Positions 45,277 through 55,504 are shown, numbered from the stretch's first letter. The stretch: 64,000 nucleotides of DNA from Prorocentrum cordatum (GCA_963575745.1 CAUYUJ010016693.1:866925-930924); one strand, 5' to 3'. The notes: generated by a model from the letters alone, not told the origin. Program-made: numbers and translations.

Positions 45277-45495
45277 CTTCGGCATGATGAGGACATGGGG
45301 CAGAAGAAGAGGAGTGCGAGGAAAACACATAGTATGAGAAGTAGGAGCAGGAGCAGGAGCAGGAAGGAGGAGGGAAGAAGAGGGATGAGAGTGAGAGGAG
45401 GAGGGAAGAGGGAGCAGGGAGCAGGGAGGAGTGAGGGAGGAGAGACGAAATGAGGGAGTGCGGGAGTGAGGATCGAGGAAGGACCGACCATGTGC
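45277..45495 (-). other. inferred in-frame intron made of a GAG/CTC-rich tract
   Basis: On the minus strand AGGCAC occurs at both edges (ATCGTAG|GCACATGG and GCCGAAG|GCACTACG). Removing 219 nt restores VIIVG|TTTFFEKW without a Ser/Pro/Leu low-complexity insert. The donor would be GC and the acceptor AG. The length is a multiple of three, so retention leaves the frame open. Confidence 0.5.
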
Positions 45496-45960
45496 CTACG
45501 ATAATCACAAGTACGGCCATCAGGGCAGCTAGCCTCGCAACAGCTGCAGAACAACCGTGCAGCCATAAGTCCCCAATGCTTCCATGCTTGCCAAAACATT
45601 TCAGTGCTGTGAGCACGCGAAGCGCAATAGCAACCACAAGCGCCAGAAAGAACAGCTGCAGCGGCAGAGTGCACAGGTCTAGGAGCATGTTCTGGGACAT
45701 GAGCTCTGGTCCTGCCAGGTCGTCGCCCATCGAGAGCTCCCATTCATGATGACGGGAGCAGAAATACTCGCGCATGTTCTTCCCAAAGAAGATCTCAACG
45801 ATCTCCACAAACGGGATGACGTAGAGCGATAGGAAGGTGAAGATCCTTATGAGGCTCTGTAGCTTCAAATTAATAACCAAAGTTTCTTTGATACTCTGTC
45901 GTCGCTGCCGGGCCGACTTTGATATGGCTAGAGAGCGGAGCTGATTAACACCACAAGGGG
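45496..45960 (-). CDS. patatin-like membrane protein, N-terminal region exon 1
   Basis: Encodes a basic start (SLAISKSARQRRQSIKE), a hydrophobic stretch (SLIRIFTFLSLYVIPFVEIV), a soluble loop with CSRHHEWELSMGDDL, a second (LCTLPLQLFFLALVVAIALR) and a third hydrophobic stretch (AALMAVLVIIVG). The open frame extends to 46138 only through a GTG codon and Gly/Ser-rich sequence, so the true 5' edge is uncertain between about 45930 and 46138 and an upstream exon with the real start is expected. No GxSxG nucleophile is visible, nor could I find one upstream to 50 kb. Plain alternative: an unrelated multi-pass membrane protein. Confidence 0.55.
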
Positions 45961-46159
45961 CCCAAAGCCCGTGACGTCGGCGCCATGCAGAACCGCACCA
46001 AACGCTTGAACACTTATCAATGTCCGCTGTCGCTTCTGACGATGGCCCCGCCTGCTTCCCTTCGCAATGGCAAGATGTTGAAGGTCTGCCACCCCCGAGG
46101 TTGTCCCCAGAGGTTCCCAGAGGTCCTCGAACCCCCACAAAGGACCAAGGCCGCCGTCA

Positions 46160-46355
46160 TCCTCCCTCCTCCTCCTCCTCCTCCTCCTCCTTCTTCTCCT
46201 CCTCCTCATCCTCCCAATCCTCATCCTCATCCTCCTCCACATCCTTCTCCTCCACCTCCTTCTCCTCCACCTCCTTCTCCTCCACCTCCTTCTCCTCCTC
46301 ATCATCATCCTCATCCTTCTCCTCTTCGTCCTTCTTCTCCTCCTCCCCCTTCCCT
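46160..46355. repeat. (CTC/CAC)n microsatellite
   Basis: Pyrimidine-rich CTCCTC and CCACCTCCTTCT 15-mers repeated about four times at 46243-46295. Confidence 0.85.
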
Positions 46356-46527
46356 CTTCCCTAGGACCCTAGGAGGACGAGGAGGAGGAGAGTGTGGTCT
46401 GGGGAGGTCTGGCTCCCAAGGGCCAGCGCCCGACCTGTTTCCGCTCATGATCGGTCCCCGCCCTGGTCCTGGCCAATGCTCCAAGCTGCGTCCAGGAGGC
46501 CAGCTTAACCGCAATAAACCTTCGAAG

Positions 46528-46532
46528 CGACC

Positions 46533-46573
<41 letters not shown>

Positions 46574-46592
46574 ACGTCGTCGTCGTCGCCAT
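46528..46592. repeat. (CGA)n followed by its inverse (CGT)n
   Basis: About 13 CGA triplets, then GCGACGTCGTCGTCG, so the two halves can pair as a hairpin. Confidence 0.9.
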
Positions 46593-46994
46593 CGCCATCG
46601 CCGCCATCAGGGAGTCAGAAGTCGTCCCTTAGACCCATCATGGGGTGTGTTCTGGCCAGAATTTCGAGGCGGGCCCTGCCGTGATGACGAGGAGCCTCCC
46701 GTAGGCCAAAAAGAGGCCCCATCTCGCCTCCTCCGTCGTCCTCGCCCTCCCTGGTTTTCGCCCCGCTCTCCCCGTCGTCACCTCGGCCTCGTCCCTGTCC
46801 TCGTCCTCTGTCTCGCCTGCCCTTGGGATACCAAAAGGTACCGACACCGCAACTCCCTGGGCCTCTCCGGGTGTGCGTTCGGTTCAGAATGTCGAAGAGA
46901 ATCCGGCCGTGGCGACGAAGGCTCTACAGGACGTTCAGCGATGTCGGCATCTGTTCCTGCTCGGACTTCCTCGTCACTCGGCGGCGAGCGAGGG

Positions 46995-47160
46995 GGGGAG
47001 TGCGAAGGAGGAGGCCTTCTCAGAAGGCGGCGGGAATTCTCAGAAGCCTTCGCCCCTTCTGATAAGTTTGTTTTGCCTTCGGGGAAGGCTTGGGAAACTT
47101 CTCAGAAGGCTAGGGGACTTCCGAGCCTTCTGAGAAGGATCGCCCCTTCCGAGGCTGGGC
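46995..47160. repeat. CTTCTCAGAAGGC palindromic minisatellite, second block
   Basis: GGCCTTCTCAGAAGGC, CTTCTGATAAG and CTTCTCAGAAGGC words, like 30430-30575. Confidence 0.65.
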
Positions 47161-47234
47161 TAACGGCGATGTTGATTAACGGTGATGTTGGGAACCAACG
47201 TGCATTGAGCAGGGACCGCCCTTCCCGGCATTCC

Positions 47235-47400
47235 TACAGTCATACTGCGAAGTGTTCTTTAGAACCTAAAAATGTTCTAATAACAAGAACAATGTTCTTA
47301 GAGCACAAACCCGATGTGTTAAAATAAGACAGTCCCAGCCAGAAATGTTCTAATAATATTTCGTGGGAACCACAAAAGGTTCTTCGAACATGGTTTGGTA
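47235..47400. repeat. AT-rich block with iterated TGTTCT / AGAACA words
   Basis: AATGTTCTAATAA occurs twice and TGTTCT or its complement at least six times. It is similar in character to the AACATGT block at 29105. Confidence 0.6.
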
Positions 47401-47811
47401 GGGCTATAGGCGAGCAAGAACGCTTCGCCACTGCTTGAGTGTAGGACATCACGAACCACACTTTCCCACATTTCCAATCTGCGAATGGATCGAGCGAACA
47501 CGACGCAGTGGACTGCAGGAAGGCGCGAGGCACGCGTTCCCGCACTGCCGGAACCTACATCGCCGTTAGGGCCCGGGGCCCGGCGAGGGCCCCGCGAGGG
47601 CCGCCCGAGGCCGAAAATGGCCAAACACCTCCGTCCTGTTTTTTTAACGACGCGGCCATGCCGGGGGTCGCCGCCGCCGCCGCCGCCGTCCTCACGAGCA
47701 GCGACCACGCCAGCGCGCCGAGCAGTATGGGGACGTCGAAGGCCCGCGGCAGGCAGCCGGAGCCCTCGGCCGGCCGCGCCCACGGGTCCTGCGCCGGGGA
47801 GGAGGAGGACA

Positions 47812-47905
47812 AGAGGGAGGAGGAGGAGGAGGAGGAGGAGGAGGAGGAGGCGGAGGAGGAGGAGGAGGAGGATGAGGAGAGGGAGGAGAAGAGGGAGGCG
47901 CAGAG
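47812..47905. repeat. (GAG)n microsatellite
   Basis: Near-perfect GAG triplets. Further GGAGA tracts at 48075-48125 and degenerate acidic triplets to 48420. Confidence 0.85.
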
Positions 47906-48479
47906 AGTGGGAGGTGCCCCCGAGTTTAGAGAACCAATGAGCGGGAGGCGGGGGAGGACGAGGACCGAGGTTCGAGGACGTCTCGGGGACCGTTCTGGTC
48001 GTCTCAGGGCGCCCTCGTCGCCACGGCCAGATCCGCCTCGAGAACCGGCCACGACACGTCCCAGGGCAGGTCAAGACAAGGAGGAGAGGGAGGAGAGGGA
48101 GGGGAGGGAGGGGAGGGAGGAGAGTGCGATGGGAGAGAAAGAGGTTGAACAGAGAGGAACAGGCGAAGCACGAGGAAGAGAATAATGAAATAGAGGTCGA
48201 GGAGGAGGAGGAGGGCAAGGTCAACGAGAACGAAGAAGAGGAGCAGCAGCAACAGCTGATGCAGAAAGAGGAGAAGGAGGGGAATGATGTGGAGGAAGAG
48301 GATCCCGACGACGACAATGACAAAGAGGACGAATACAACGACGAAGTCGAGAGGAAGAACGCTGCGGAGGCCAGGAAGGACGAGAACGACGGAGGAGACG
48401 AGAGGAGGTCGAGGAAGGGAGGAGGCTCCTTGCCGAGGTCCCTGGCGATGAAGCCGTGGTAAGCCAGCCACTCTCATTG

Positions 48480-49065
48480 CCACGGGGGGGGGGGGGAGAG
48501 GGGACAGAAACGGACCCCCTCCTCCCCTTTCTCTGCCCATCCCCCTTCTCCCCGTTCTCCTCTTCCTCTTCCTGCTCCCTGATCCTTCTTTCTCATGAAT
48601 AACTCCGCCTTGTCGCACCACCAGTCGTGTCCGCCGTCAGGGCCAGGCGCTTCGCGAGAGACGCCCTTAGAACTTACGGCCCTGAAGCTAAGACAACCCC
48701 AACGATTACAAGGATGGAGGGCCGGTGCTTTCCAAAGTGCGGCTCTCGCTACAGCGCCACGCGCATGCGTTGTACAAGCTCCAACAGCTACGCGGGTGGA
48801 GGGCAAGTCGACTTCAAATTGCAGGCCATAGCGCCGCGCACATCAGTCTTGAGAGTTTCCAACAACTACGAAGGTGGAGGCCGATCCGTTTTCCAAATGT
48901 GGCTCTCGCATCAGCGCCGAGCACACTCGTGAAAAAACCGATCAGGAAAACAGATGGAGCGAGGTGGTGTTCGAAACTCGGCTCTCGCATCATCGCCGCG
49001 CACATCCGCTTTAAAACGTTTCCAACAGCTACAATGGAGGCAAGCTCGGTTTCAGAATGCTGCTA
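48480..49065 (+). repeat. 80-bp minisatellite element, copy 1
   Basis: A pyrimidine tract and the leader TTCTCATGAATAACTCCGCC, TTGTCGCACCACCAG are followed by 4-5 units of about 80 bp: TTCCAACAGCTAC, GGTGGAGGGC, TTTTCCAAATGTGGCTCTCG, CATCAGCGCCGCGCACA. Related to 52640-52985. Confidence 0.75.
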
Positions 49066-49094
49066 CCGCGTGAGCTGTCCTGATAACTCTATGA

Positions 49095-49245
49095 TTATGT
49101 CGGGCGTGTCCTCCTACAGGCGGGCTCTGCACGACAAATACAGACACATGCAAACATAAGCAAGACAAATACTAAAGAATCGTCCCGAAACTAATGTTCG
49201 ACCATGTTTGAATATTCTTCCTGTAGAGGGGCATGCCCGACTTAA
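49095..49245. mobile_element. MITE-1 copy g
   Basis: TTATGTCGGGCGTGTCCTCC and AGAGGGGCATGCCCGACTTA arms; 151 bp. The 8-bp flanks are poorly matched. Confidence 0.7.
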
Positions 49246-49409
49246 CTCCTGACTGCGCTCGCTGGAGAGATTTCCACGGCAGCAGGAGGAGGAGGAGAAG
49301 GATTGGCGACATCGTGAGCTTGCGCGCAGACCTTGCACGGACGGAGGGCAGGCTCCTTGGCAGAACGGGGCCGTCGCTGGCCGCGTCCGTGGACGCGCTC
49401 ATCCTACGT

Positions 49410-49578
49410 TTAGGACGGGCATGGCCCCCTACAAGGGGGGTTGGGGCACAAACTTATACATAGTCAAACAATATTCCAACATATCCAAAAAAATACAGGA
49501 AACAACGTCCCCAGGCATTTTTTCCCCCAAAAACTATATCTTGAATGTTCCTCCTGTGGAGGGGCAGGCCCGACTTAA
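49410..49578. mobile_element. MITE-1 copy h
   Basis: TTAGGACGGGCATGGCCCCC and GGAGGGGCAGGCCCGACTTA arms. It is flanked by perfect 8-bp copies of TCCTACGT (49402-49409 and 49579-49586). Confidence 0.9.
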
Positions 49579-49586
49579 TCCTACGT

Positions 49587-50510
49587 CTTTGCGTTGTTGC
49601 TGCACAGACGGGAGATGGAGCCTTGACAAACCGAGCTCTCGCCCGAGTGGCAGGCCCACTGGACGCTCGTCACGCATGGGGGGGAGCGCTCCCCGCAGTG
49701 GAGATCCACACGTGCACGGACTGATGGGTCGGGGACCTGGGACGGGAGGGTGCAGATTGCAGCACCGCGGATGCATCCTGGGCTTGCTCTGGTCATCCTC
49801 ATCATCCTCCTCGTCTTCCCTCGTGCCGTCTCCCTCCAACACCTCCTCCTCCTCCTCCTCCTCCTCCTCCTCCTCCTCCTCCAGCACCTCCTCCTCCTCC
49901 TCCTCCTCCTTCTCCTCCTCCTCCTCCTCCTCCTCCTTCTCCTCTGGCCGTCAGGCCAGGGTATTTTTAAAGTCCCTGCCACCGCGGCCAAGCGGTGCAG
50001 CCTGGGCGCCGTGTGGCACCTCCTGTATGAGGTGCACTGCCGATGATGATGATGCGGAGGCAGGTGCCCGCGGCTCACAGCGTCCAACCACGTTGGTTGG
50101 AATGCTAATTGCCGCGGGCAAATTGCTGGCCGTGTCATGATGAGGTTCTGGCGCTGGGTACCGCTCCGTGTTGTCTTACGGGGTAGGCCCAGCACTTGAC
50201 CAACCCCGCCCCTGGTGGGGCCTCCTCCTGCCCCGCTTTTTGGCCGGGGGGGAAGGGGCCAGGGGGCGACCTCACCCTGCGGGGTGCGGTCGCTGGTCCA
50301 ATGCTGCGGTCCTGCCCGTTGCTTCCTATTTGTTGGTTTCCCCCCTAAGGCACGAGGTTTCGGCGCTATTGAGGGTTAGCCAATAATAGGAGGCCGGAGG
50401 ACGGATTCAGCTTGTGCCTGCTTCCTCTTTGTACACGTGTGCCCCTGATTTGGCCGGTTTGGCCGATTTGGCCGATTGGCCGATTTGTTCTGCCTTCTGG
50501 GCCGTCAACA
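49587..50510. other. CTC microsatellite in otherwise featureless sequence
   Basis: (CTC)n at 49838-49945. The rest shows no gene. TTTGGCCGATTTGGCCGATT words occur at 50448-50485. Confidence 0.5.
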
Positions 50511-50568
50511 TCCTCCTTCTCCTCCTCCTCCAACACCTCCTCCTCCCCTCCCGAGCCCTCCTCCTCCT

Positions 50569-50589
50569 CCGTAGCCATGCTGGCTCAGG
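50569..50589 (+). other. relict dinoflagellate spliced-leader sequence
   Basis: CCGTAGCCAT, then GC where the conserved leader has TT, then TGGCTCAGG where it has TGGCTCAAG: 18 of 21 bases match the conserved leader. A CTC-rich tract precedes it. Such relics are known in dinoflagellate genomes as traces of trans-spliced mRNA copied back into DNA. Confidence 0.75.
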
Positions 50590-51344
50590 CAGGTCGGGCA
50601 GGTCGGGCGGCCCACGCTCGGCGGCGTGCGCCCAGCTGCGCGCGGAAGCGGCCCGTGGCGGACCTCGAGCCCGACGGCAAGCGGCGCTGGGCTGCGGCGT
50701 CGGCGCGCACGCTGGCCGGGCGCGCCGACGCGAATGGCGCGCCGCTGTCGGGCGAGTCGCGGGCGCCTGCCATCAGCACGAGAGCTGACGTTCTGGAGGG
50801 GCTGCCGGGGGCCCCTTGGGCCCCAGGCGATGCGCTGGGCGGCCATGAGGCCTCGACCGTAGCTCACTGGCCTGGACGAGCTCGCGGCGCTGGCCGAGGA
50901 CCTCGGCACCTCGGGCAACTGGGCTCGACACCGTGTACCGCCTGGCCTGGCGCCGCTCCCCACGGCCCCCTCTGGGATCACGGCGGTGGAGATCGAAGAG
51001 TTCCGCGCTCGCCTTCGCTCGCCCGAGTTCGTCGTCGCCCCCCGCCCCATCGCTGGTGGAGGAGTTGCGCTTGGTCGCAGTGCGAGTGCGGGGATGACTC
51101 GGAGTCGCAGGAGCCGAAGCCGCAGGATCAACCTGGCGGACCCGCGCTGGCCAGCGCTGGCGTGGGCATGGGGGAGGCGGAGGTGGCGTCCGAGGGCGTG
51201 GAGGGCGTCGCCTCCAGCTGCCCGACTACCAGGAGGAGCGTGGCGCTGGGCAGGAGTTCGGGGACCGCCAGGTGCGCCCCGACGAGAAGGCGGCCGTTGC
51301 CAAGCACGACCCCCAGGGGCGAGGGCATCGGCCTGCTGGAGTAA
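50577..51344 (+). CDS. hypothetical open frame starting in a spliced-leader relic (255 aa)
   Basis: The T-to-G change in the relic creates an ATG, and the frame from it runs 255 codons beginning MLAQAGRAGRAAHARRR. The product is Ala/Arg/Gly-rich in the first 200 residues with an acidic region later (CGDDSESQEPKPQDQ). I recognise no domain. Other plus frames over 50880-51340 also give plausible segments (GLDELAALAEDLGTSGNWAR, then VEIEEFRARLRSPEFVV), so the original coding sequence was probably broken by frameshifts. The best reading is a decayed processed copy of a trans-spliced mRNA. Whether anything is expressed cannot be told. Confidence 0.3.
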   Translation: MLAQAGRAGRAAHARRRAPSCARKRPVADLEPDGKRRWAAASARTLAGRADANGAPLSGESRAPAISTRADVLEGLPGAPWAPGDALGGHEASTVAHWPGRARGAGRGPRHLGQLGSTPCTAWPGAAPHGPLWDHGGGDRRVPRSPSLARVRRRPPPHRWWRSCAWSQCECGDDSESQEPKPQDQPGGPALASAGVGMGEAEVASEGVEGVASSCPTTRRSVALGRSSGTARCAPTRRRPLPSTTPRGEGIGLLE

Positions 51345-51347
51345 GTG

Positions 51348-51713
51348 ATGGATGTGCCCGCTGGTGGCATCGGGTCTGGCCCCGCTGGCGAGAGCTTGAG
51401 GATCGTGGAGGAACAACGCATGTTCGACGACGCAGATGTTGGAGCTGATCCGCGACGAGATGGTTCAAGCGTGCGTCCCGATCGCACAGTATTGTGCGGT
51501 ATATGCCCCCTGCCTGCTGAAGCATGGTGCGGTCGTGGAAGCGACGCCGGGTTTCTGGAGCAAGATGGGCAGCCGTGTGAAGTGTACGGCACGGCTATGG
51601 ATGCTGAGAAGGGCCTCGAAGTGCACGAGGCGGCCATCACCGACTGCATGGTACACGCGTGTGTGCCGATCGCACGATCCCGTGCGGTGCATGCCTCTTG
51701 GATGGGATTATAA
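51348..51713 (+). CDS. hypothetical protein fragment (121 aa)
   Basis: ATG-initiated frame with natural composition and several Cys (LCGICPLPAEAWCGRGSD, DCMVHACVPIARS). No family is recognised. It directly follows the spliced-leader-tagged frame and may be part of the same decayed copy in another frame. It stops at the MITE-2 that begins at 51711. Confidence 0.3.
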   Translation: MDVPAGGIGSGPAGESLRIVEEQRMFDDADVGADPRRDGSSVRPDRTVLCGICPLPAEAWCGRGSDAGFLEQDGQPCEVYGTAMDAEKGLEVHEAAITDCMVHACVPIARSRAVHASWMGL

Positions 51714-51903
51714 GATAAACAAAACGCCATAAATATAGGCTGTTGGCGCTCCTCGCGGATTTCTCGGATCTGCGCTGGACCCCCCTTACCTGGCGCGCGG
51801 AGCGCGCCAGGATCGCCGCCGGAGGGGGCCCAGCACGGATCCAAGAGGTCCGCGCGGAGCGCCAAGTTTGTGTACGGCGTTTTGTTCTCCTTCGATTTTG
51901 GGT
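51711..51903. mobile_element. MITE-2 copy 5
   Basis: Arms: AACAAAACGCCATAAATA and GGCGTTTTGTT outside, GGCGCTCCTCGCGGATTTCT and AGAGGTCCGCGCGGAGCGCC inside. ATGGGATTA before and ATGGGATGA after (51904-51912) suggest a 9-bp target duplication with one mismatch. Confidence 0.75.
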
Positions 51904-51982
51904 ATGGGATGATGGTGGAAGGCGCCGCCGTGCTAGGCGTGTTCGGGCACGCCCTGGGTGGCACCCTTTGCGTGCTGTCAGC

Positions 51983-52182
51983 TCAGCTGCCCCGATACGC
52001 AACACGCAGCACGCAGCGTATTGATACGCGACGCAACATGTCGACGGAAAACGTGGATCCGACGCGATGCGTTCGCCAAAACGTGGGCCAATACATGGGG
52101 CCGACACGGAACGTATTGACACGGACGTTTTGAGCACGGCACGTGTTGCGTTTCACAACGGGCGCATCGCGACAGTTAAGGC
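51983..52182. mobile_element. MITE-3 copy 2
   Basis: Same sequence as 33645-33842, including GATACGCAACACGCAGCACG at the left and CACGTGTTGCGTTTCACAAC at the right. Confidence 0.7.
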
Positions 52183-52414
52183 TGTCAGGTGTCGCGGGCT
52201 GCCGGGCGCCAGGTGTGCCCTTTGGTGCCTGGTGGGGCTCGCTCCCGCGGGCATGGCGCGCGCGCGGTCTGCGCAGGATGGATGGCTCCTCGTCGTGAAG
52301 CTGCTGGGCGAGTCCTTTGTTCTGGTCGGGGGGGGAGTATCCCTCCCCCCCCCATCCCCCTTCCTTGGAAGCTGCATCGTGGCCTTGCACTGTACTCGCT
52401 GAATCATCCGCATC

Positions 52415-52650
52415 CTCCTATCCTCCTCTTCCTCCTCCTCGTCCTGACGTTCCACCCCCTCCTCCTCCTCCTCCTCCTCCTCGTCCTCCTCCTCCTCCTC
52501 CTCCTCCTCTTCCTTCACCTCCTCCCGCCTTCCCTCCCTCCCTCCCTCCCTCCCGCCCTCCTCCTCCTCCTCCTCCTCCTCCTCCTCCTCCTCCCCGCCG
52601 CCGCCATCCCTCCCTCCCTCCCTCCCTCCCTCCCTCCCCTTTCTTCTCAT
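52415..52650. repeat. (CTC)n/(CCCT)n pyrimidine tract
   Basis: CTC triplets alternate with CCTCCCTC runs, leading into the 80-bp element. Confidence 0.85.
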
Positions 52651-52985
52651 AGATCACTTCTCCCTGTCGCACCCCCAGACGCGTTGATATGGCGGACACA
52701 GGGTGTGTCGCCTAAGACTTCCTCACCATTCATGATCCTGTGCGTAACTTGGGATGCGTCACGCTTCAAGGAAGGAGGGCGGGTGGTTTTCAAGACGTGG
52801 CTCTCGCTTTGGTGCCGCGCACGCTTGTCTCAAAAGCTGGCAAGCAGCTTCAAGGATGGAGGGCGGGCCGTTTCAAGTGCGGCTCTCGCTTCAGTGCCGC
52901 CTGGTCGCAACAATCACATTGATTCGCACCTGGTCTTGACGTCCCACGTTGGTGTGGTTTAGTGCCGCCTGGACGCAAGGGTCAT
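52640..52985 (+). repeat. 80-bp minisatellite element, copy 2
   Basis: The leader TTCTCATAGATCACTTCTCC, CTGTCGCACCCCCAG matches 48590. Units GGAGGGCGGGCCGTTTCAAG, TGCGGCTCTCGCTTCAGTGC follow, about two and a half copies. Confidence 0.7.
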
Positions 52986-53059
52986 GCCGATCCGCGGCGT
53001 TGAAAGCCCAGGAATGGTGCACTGGCACGACTGAAGATTCTCAGGCGGTTGGAACAATT

Positions 53060-53255
53060 GTCGTTCAACAGGGCACTTCCCGGAATGGAGAAACCGTGCT
53101 GGGATCTAGAAGGAGGGCACTTGGAGGGGGTGCAACAGCGTCAAGTGAAACAAGTGCCGTTCAACAGGGCACTTCCCGCAATGGAAAAACCGTGCTGCGA
53201 TCTATGAAGGATGAAGAGGGAAATCGGAGGGGGTGCAACATCGCTGATGAATCCC
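53060..53255 (+). repeat. 96-bp tandem duplication
   Basis: GTTCAACAGGGCACTTCCCG begins at 53063 and at 53159, each followed by GAAACCGTGCTG- or AAAACCGTGCTG-like sequence and GGAGGGGGTGCAACA. Confidence 0.8.
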
Positions 53256-53554
53256 CCTCCTCCTCCTCCGCCTCCTCCTCCTCCTACTGCCCCCCCCCGT
53301 GACCTCATCCCTGCCCCCTGGGCCAGAGAGCACGATCTCGCATGGGAATGCCTGCTCCCGAGACTCCTTGTAGGCCCTCCTGGTCTGGCCCCGTCTGTCT
53401 GGTGCCCTCGGCTGGGGACGGACCAGATCGCCCGCAGAATCGCACGGATCGGGTCGAACCCCGTCTGAGGGGAAGGGGGGGAGAGGAGAGGAGGAGGAGG
53501 AGGAGGAAGAGGAGGGAAGAGGGAGAACAAGGTTGGAGTCAGAGGAGCGAATCT

Positions 53555-53765
53555 ATATGTGCGTATATGTGTATATTTATATAGAATTATGGAGCTGTAC
53601 ATCTGTTTTAGATGTATATACATAGTTCGGTCTATAATACATGTGTAAATACATACCTAAATAGTCATCTCGATCGATGAATCTACATCTACACACACAG
53701 TTAATGTATATATACACGCATACATATGAGTACATATGTGAGTGTATCTATATGCGTGCGTGTGT
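53555..53765. repeat. AT-rich TATA/CATA low-complexity tract
   Basis: GTATATGTGTATATTTATA and ATACATATGAGTACATATG words. A similar tract lies at 54228-54312. Confidence 0.7.
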
Positions 53766-53929
53766 ATCCACCATAGTGCCTCCTGGCACGCTGAGGCGTC
53801 ACAAATGCCAAGTGCTGCCCTGCAGGGCTTCTGTAGTCTTCAAGGCCCCCGCTCTCATCGCACCCAGTCGTGTGCACCACCCCTAGTCTCGAGGCCACAA
53901 CCCCTGGCAGAATGCGACAGATTCGAGGC

Positions 53930-54090
53930 CCGGATGCCTCCAAGACGACCCAGTGACATTGTTTCAGGACGAGCCACGTTGGCCTCGAGACGGCCCAAGA
54001 TGGCTTCAAGACGGCCAACGAGGCCGCTGAGGCGTCCCAAGACAGCCCTAGACTGCCCAAAAGAGCCCCAAGACGGCCCCAAGAAGGGCC
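53930..54090 (-). repeat. G-rich minisatellite, reverse orientation
   Basis: CCCAAGATGGCTTCAAGACG and CCAAGACGGCCCCAAGAAGG words are the complement of the CTTGGGGCCGTCTTGG family. Confidence 0.7.
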
Positions 54091-54312
54091 CAAGAGTGGG
54101 AACACGAACCACGAGTTCGAGCCTTCTGCCCCAAGAGGCACCCAGCAGCTTTCCTTGCCTTCTGGAGTAGCTGCCACCCAGAATGTTGAGCTGGCACGAT
54201 GGCGGAATTGCCAGAGGCAGCTGGGTACACATATAGATATACACACATACATACATATAGATAGATATGTGTATATGTGTGTATATCCGTACATATGTAC
54301 ACACATGCATCC

Positions 54313-55500
54313 ATGGCTGCTCTCACTCCAACCACCGTTTCCCCGACTGCATCCAAGCGAGCATGCGTGAGGATCAAGGAGGCTCAATAATCGATGCTTT
54401 CGAAAGCGGACCGCCCTTTCTTTCTTGGGCTCCGCAAAACTCTGGACCGCAGCTGTGGGGATGGGTGCACAAGCAGGAAAGATAGATTTCCACTGCGTGG
54501 TGTTGGCGCGCCTCCCCCCCAGACGGCTCCGTGAGGCTGCGGGCTGCACAACCCCCCGTGAAGACGAGGGCTGCCCGCCGACCGCGGCGATGAAGGGGAG
54601 GTTGCGCAGCACGCGGGAGATGGCCCTGGCCACCACGGACCTTTGCCGCCCGCCGCCTGCTGTCCCGCTGTCCCCCCCCCCCTCCTTTGTGTACAGTGTA
54701 CACTCGGCCTTGATTGGACAGGACGCGCGAGAGGACACATGACCCTTCCGAGGGCCACATCGCCATGGGAGTGTAAGAAGGCACGTGTCGCGAGGCACAG
54801 GACACAAGGGTACCCTTGAGCCGGCAGGGTCGACCTACTAGACCGGGCCGACTGTAGGGCTAGAGCCCCCCAGGTGGTCCCCTGCTCGGCGGCGCCTCCG
54901 AGCAGCCCAGGGCGCTTTCAGCACCCCGGCGCCGCCTGCGGCGGCGCCCCTGGGGCACCCCCTGCTTGAGGTGCCGAGAACGCTCCGACTGCTCGGGGGC
55001 CTGTTGAGGCCAGCCCAGGCTGCCTGTGCGCAGCCCGAAAGCCTTACCACCTCTCCTCCTTATGAGCCCCCTGACGACTTGACACAGACAAGGCAGGAAT
55101 ATGTGGTAGCTCTTCCGCGCTCGAGCGCCGTTCTCACGCTCTCAGGATCCGCCCAAAGGAAGGGAGCCCGCGGGATGGATCGGGAGCCCCAGAACCCACG
55201 CACTGAAAAGCTCACGACGCCGGAGGCGTGAGCCCTCCTCCCTCCCCACCGTTTCTCTCCTCGACCCCCACCTCAACAACTTTCTCCTCCTCCCAGCCCT
55301 CCGACGCCCCGCCCTCCTGCTCCCGTGGCGGCCCCCTTGTGGCCCGCTGGCGGTCCTCGCGGCCCCCTCGTGACCCCCTCTGATGGTTCCCTGGTGGTCC
55401 TCCAGTCCCTGCACCGACCACGTGCCACCCTGTGTGGGACTGTGCCCCTATGGAGTTCCTTGTTCCCCAGGCAGCGCCCCCCCCCCCCCCACACACACCT
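54313..55500. other. no recognisable gene
   Basis: GC-rich. Frames on both strands have no motifs. A palindromic CGGCGCCGCCTGCGGCGGCG patch lies near 54930-54950. Confidence 0.35.
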
Positions 55501-55504
55501 CATC

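Noticed and set aside
52153-52650. Acidic minus-strand protein (poly-Glu)
   Set aside because: Translation of the CTC/CCCT tract.
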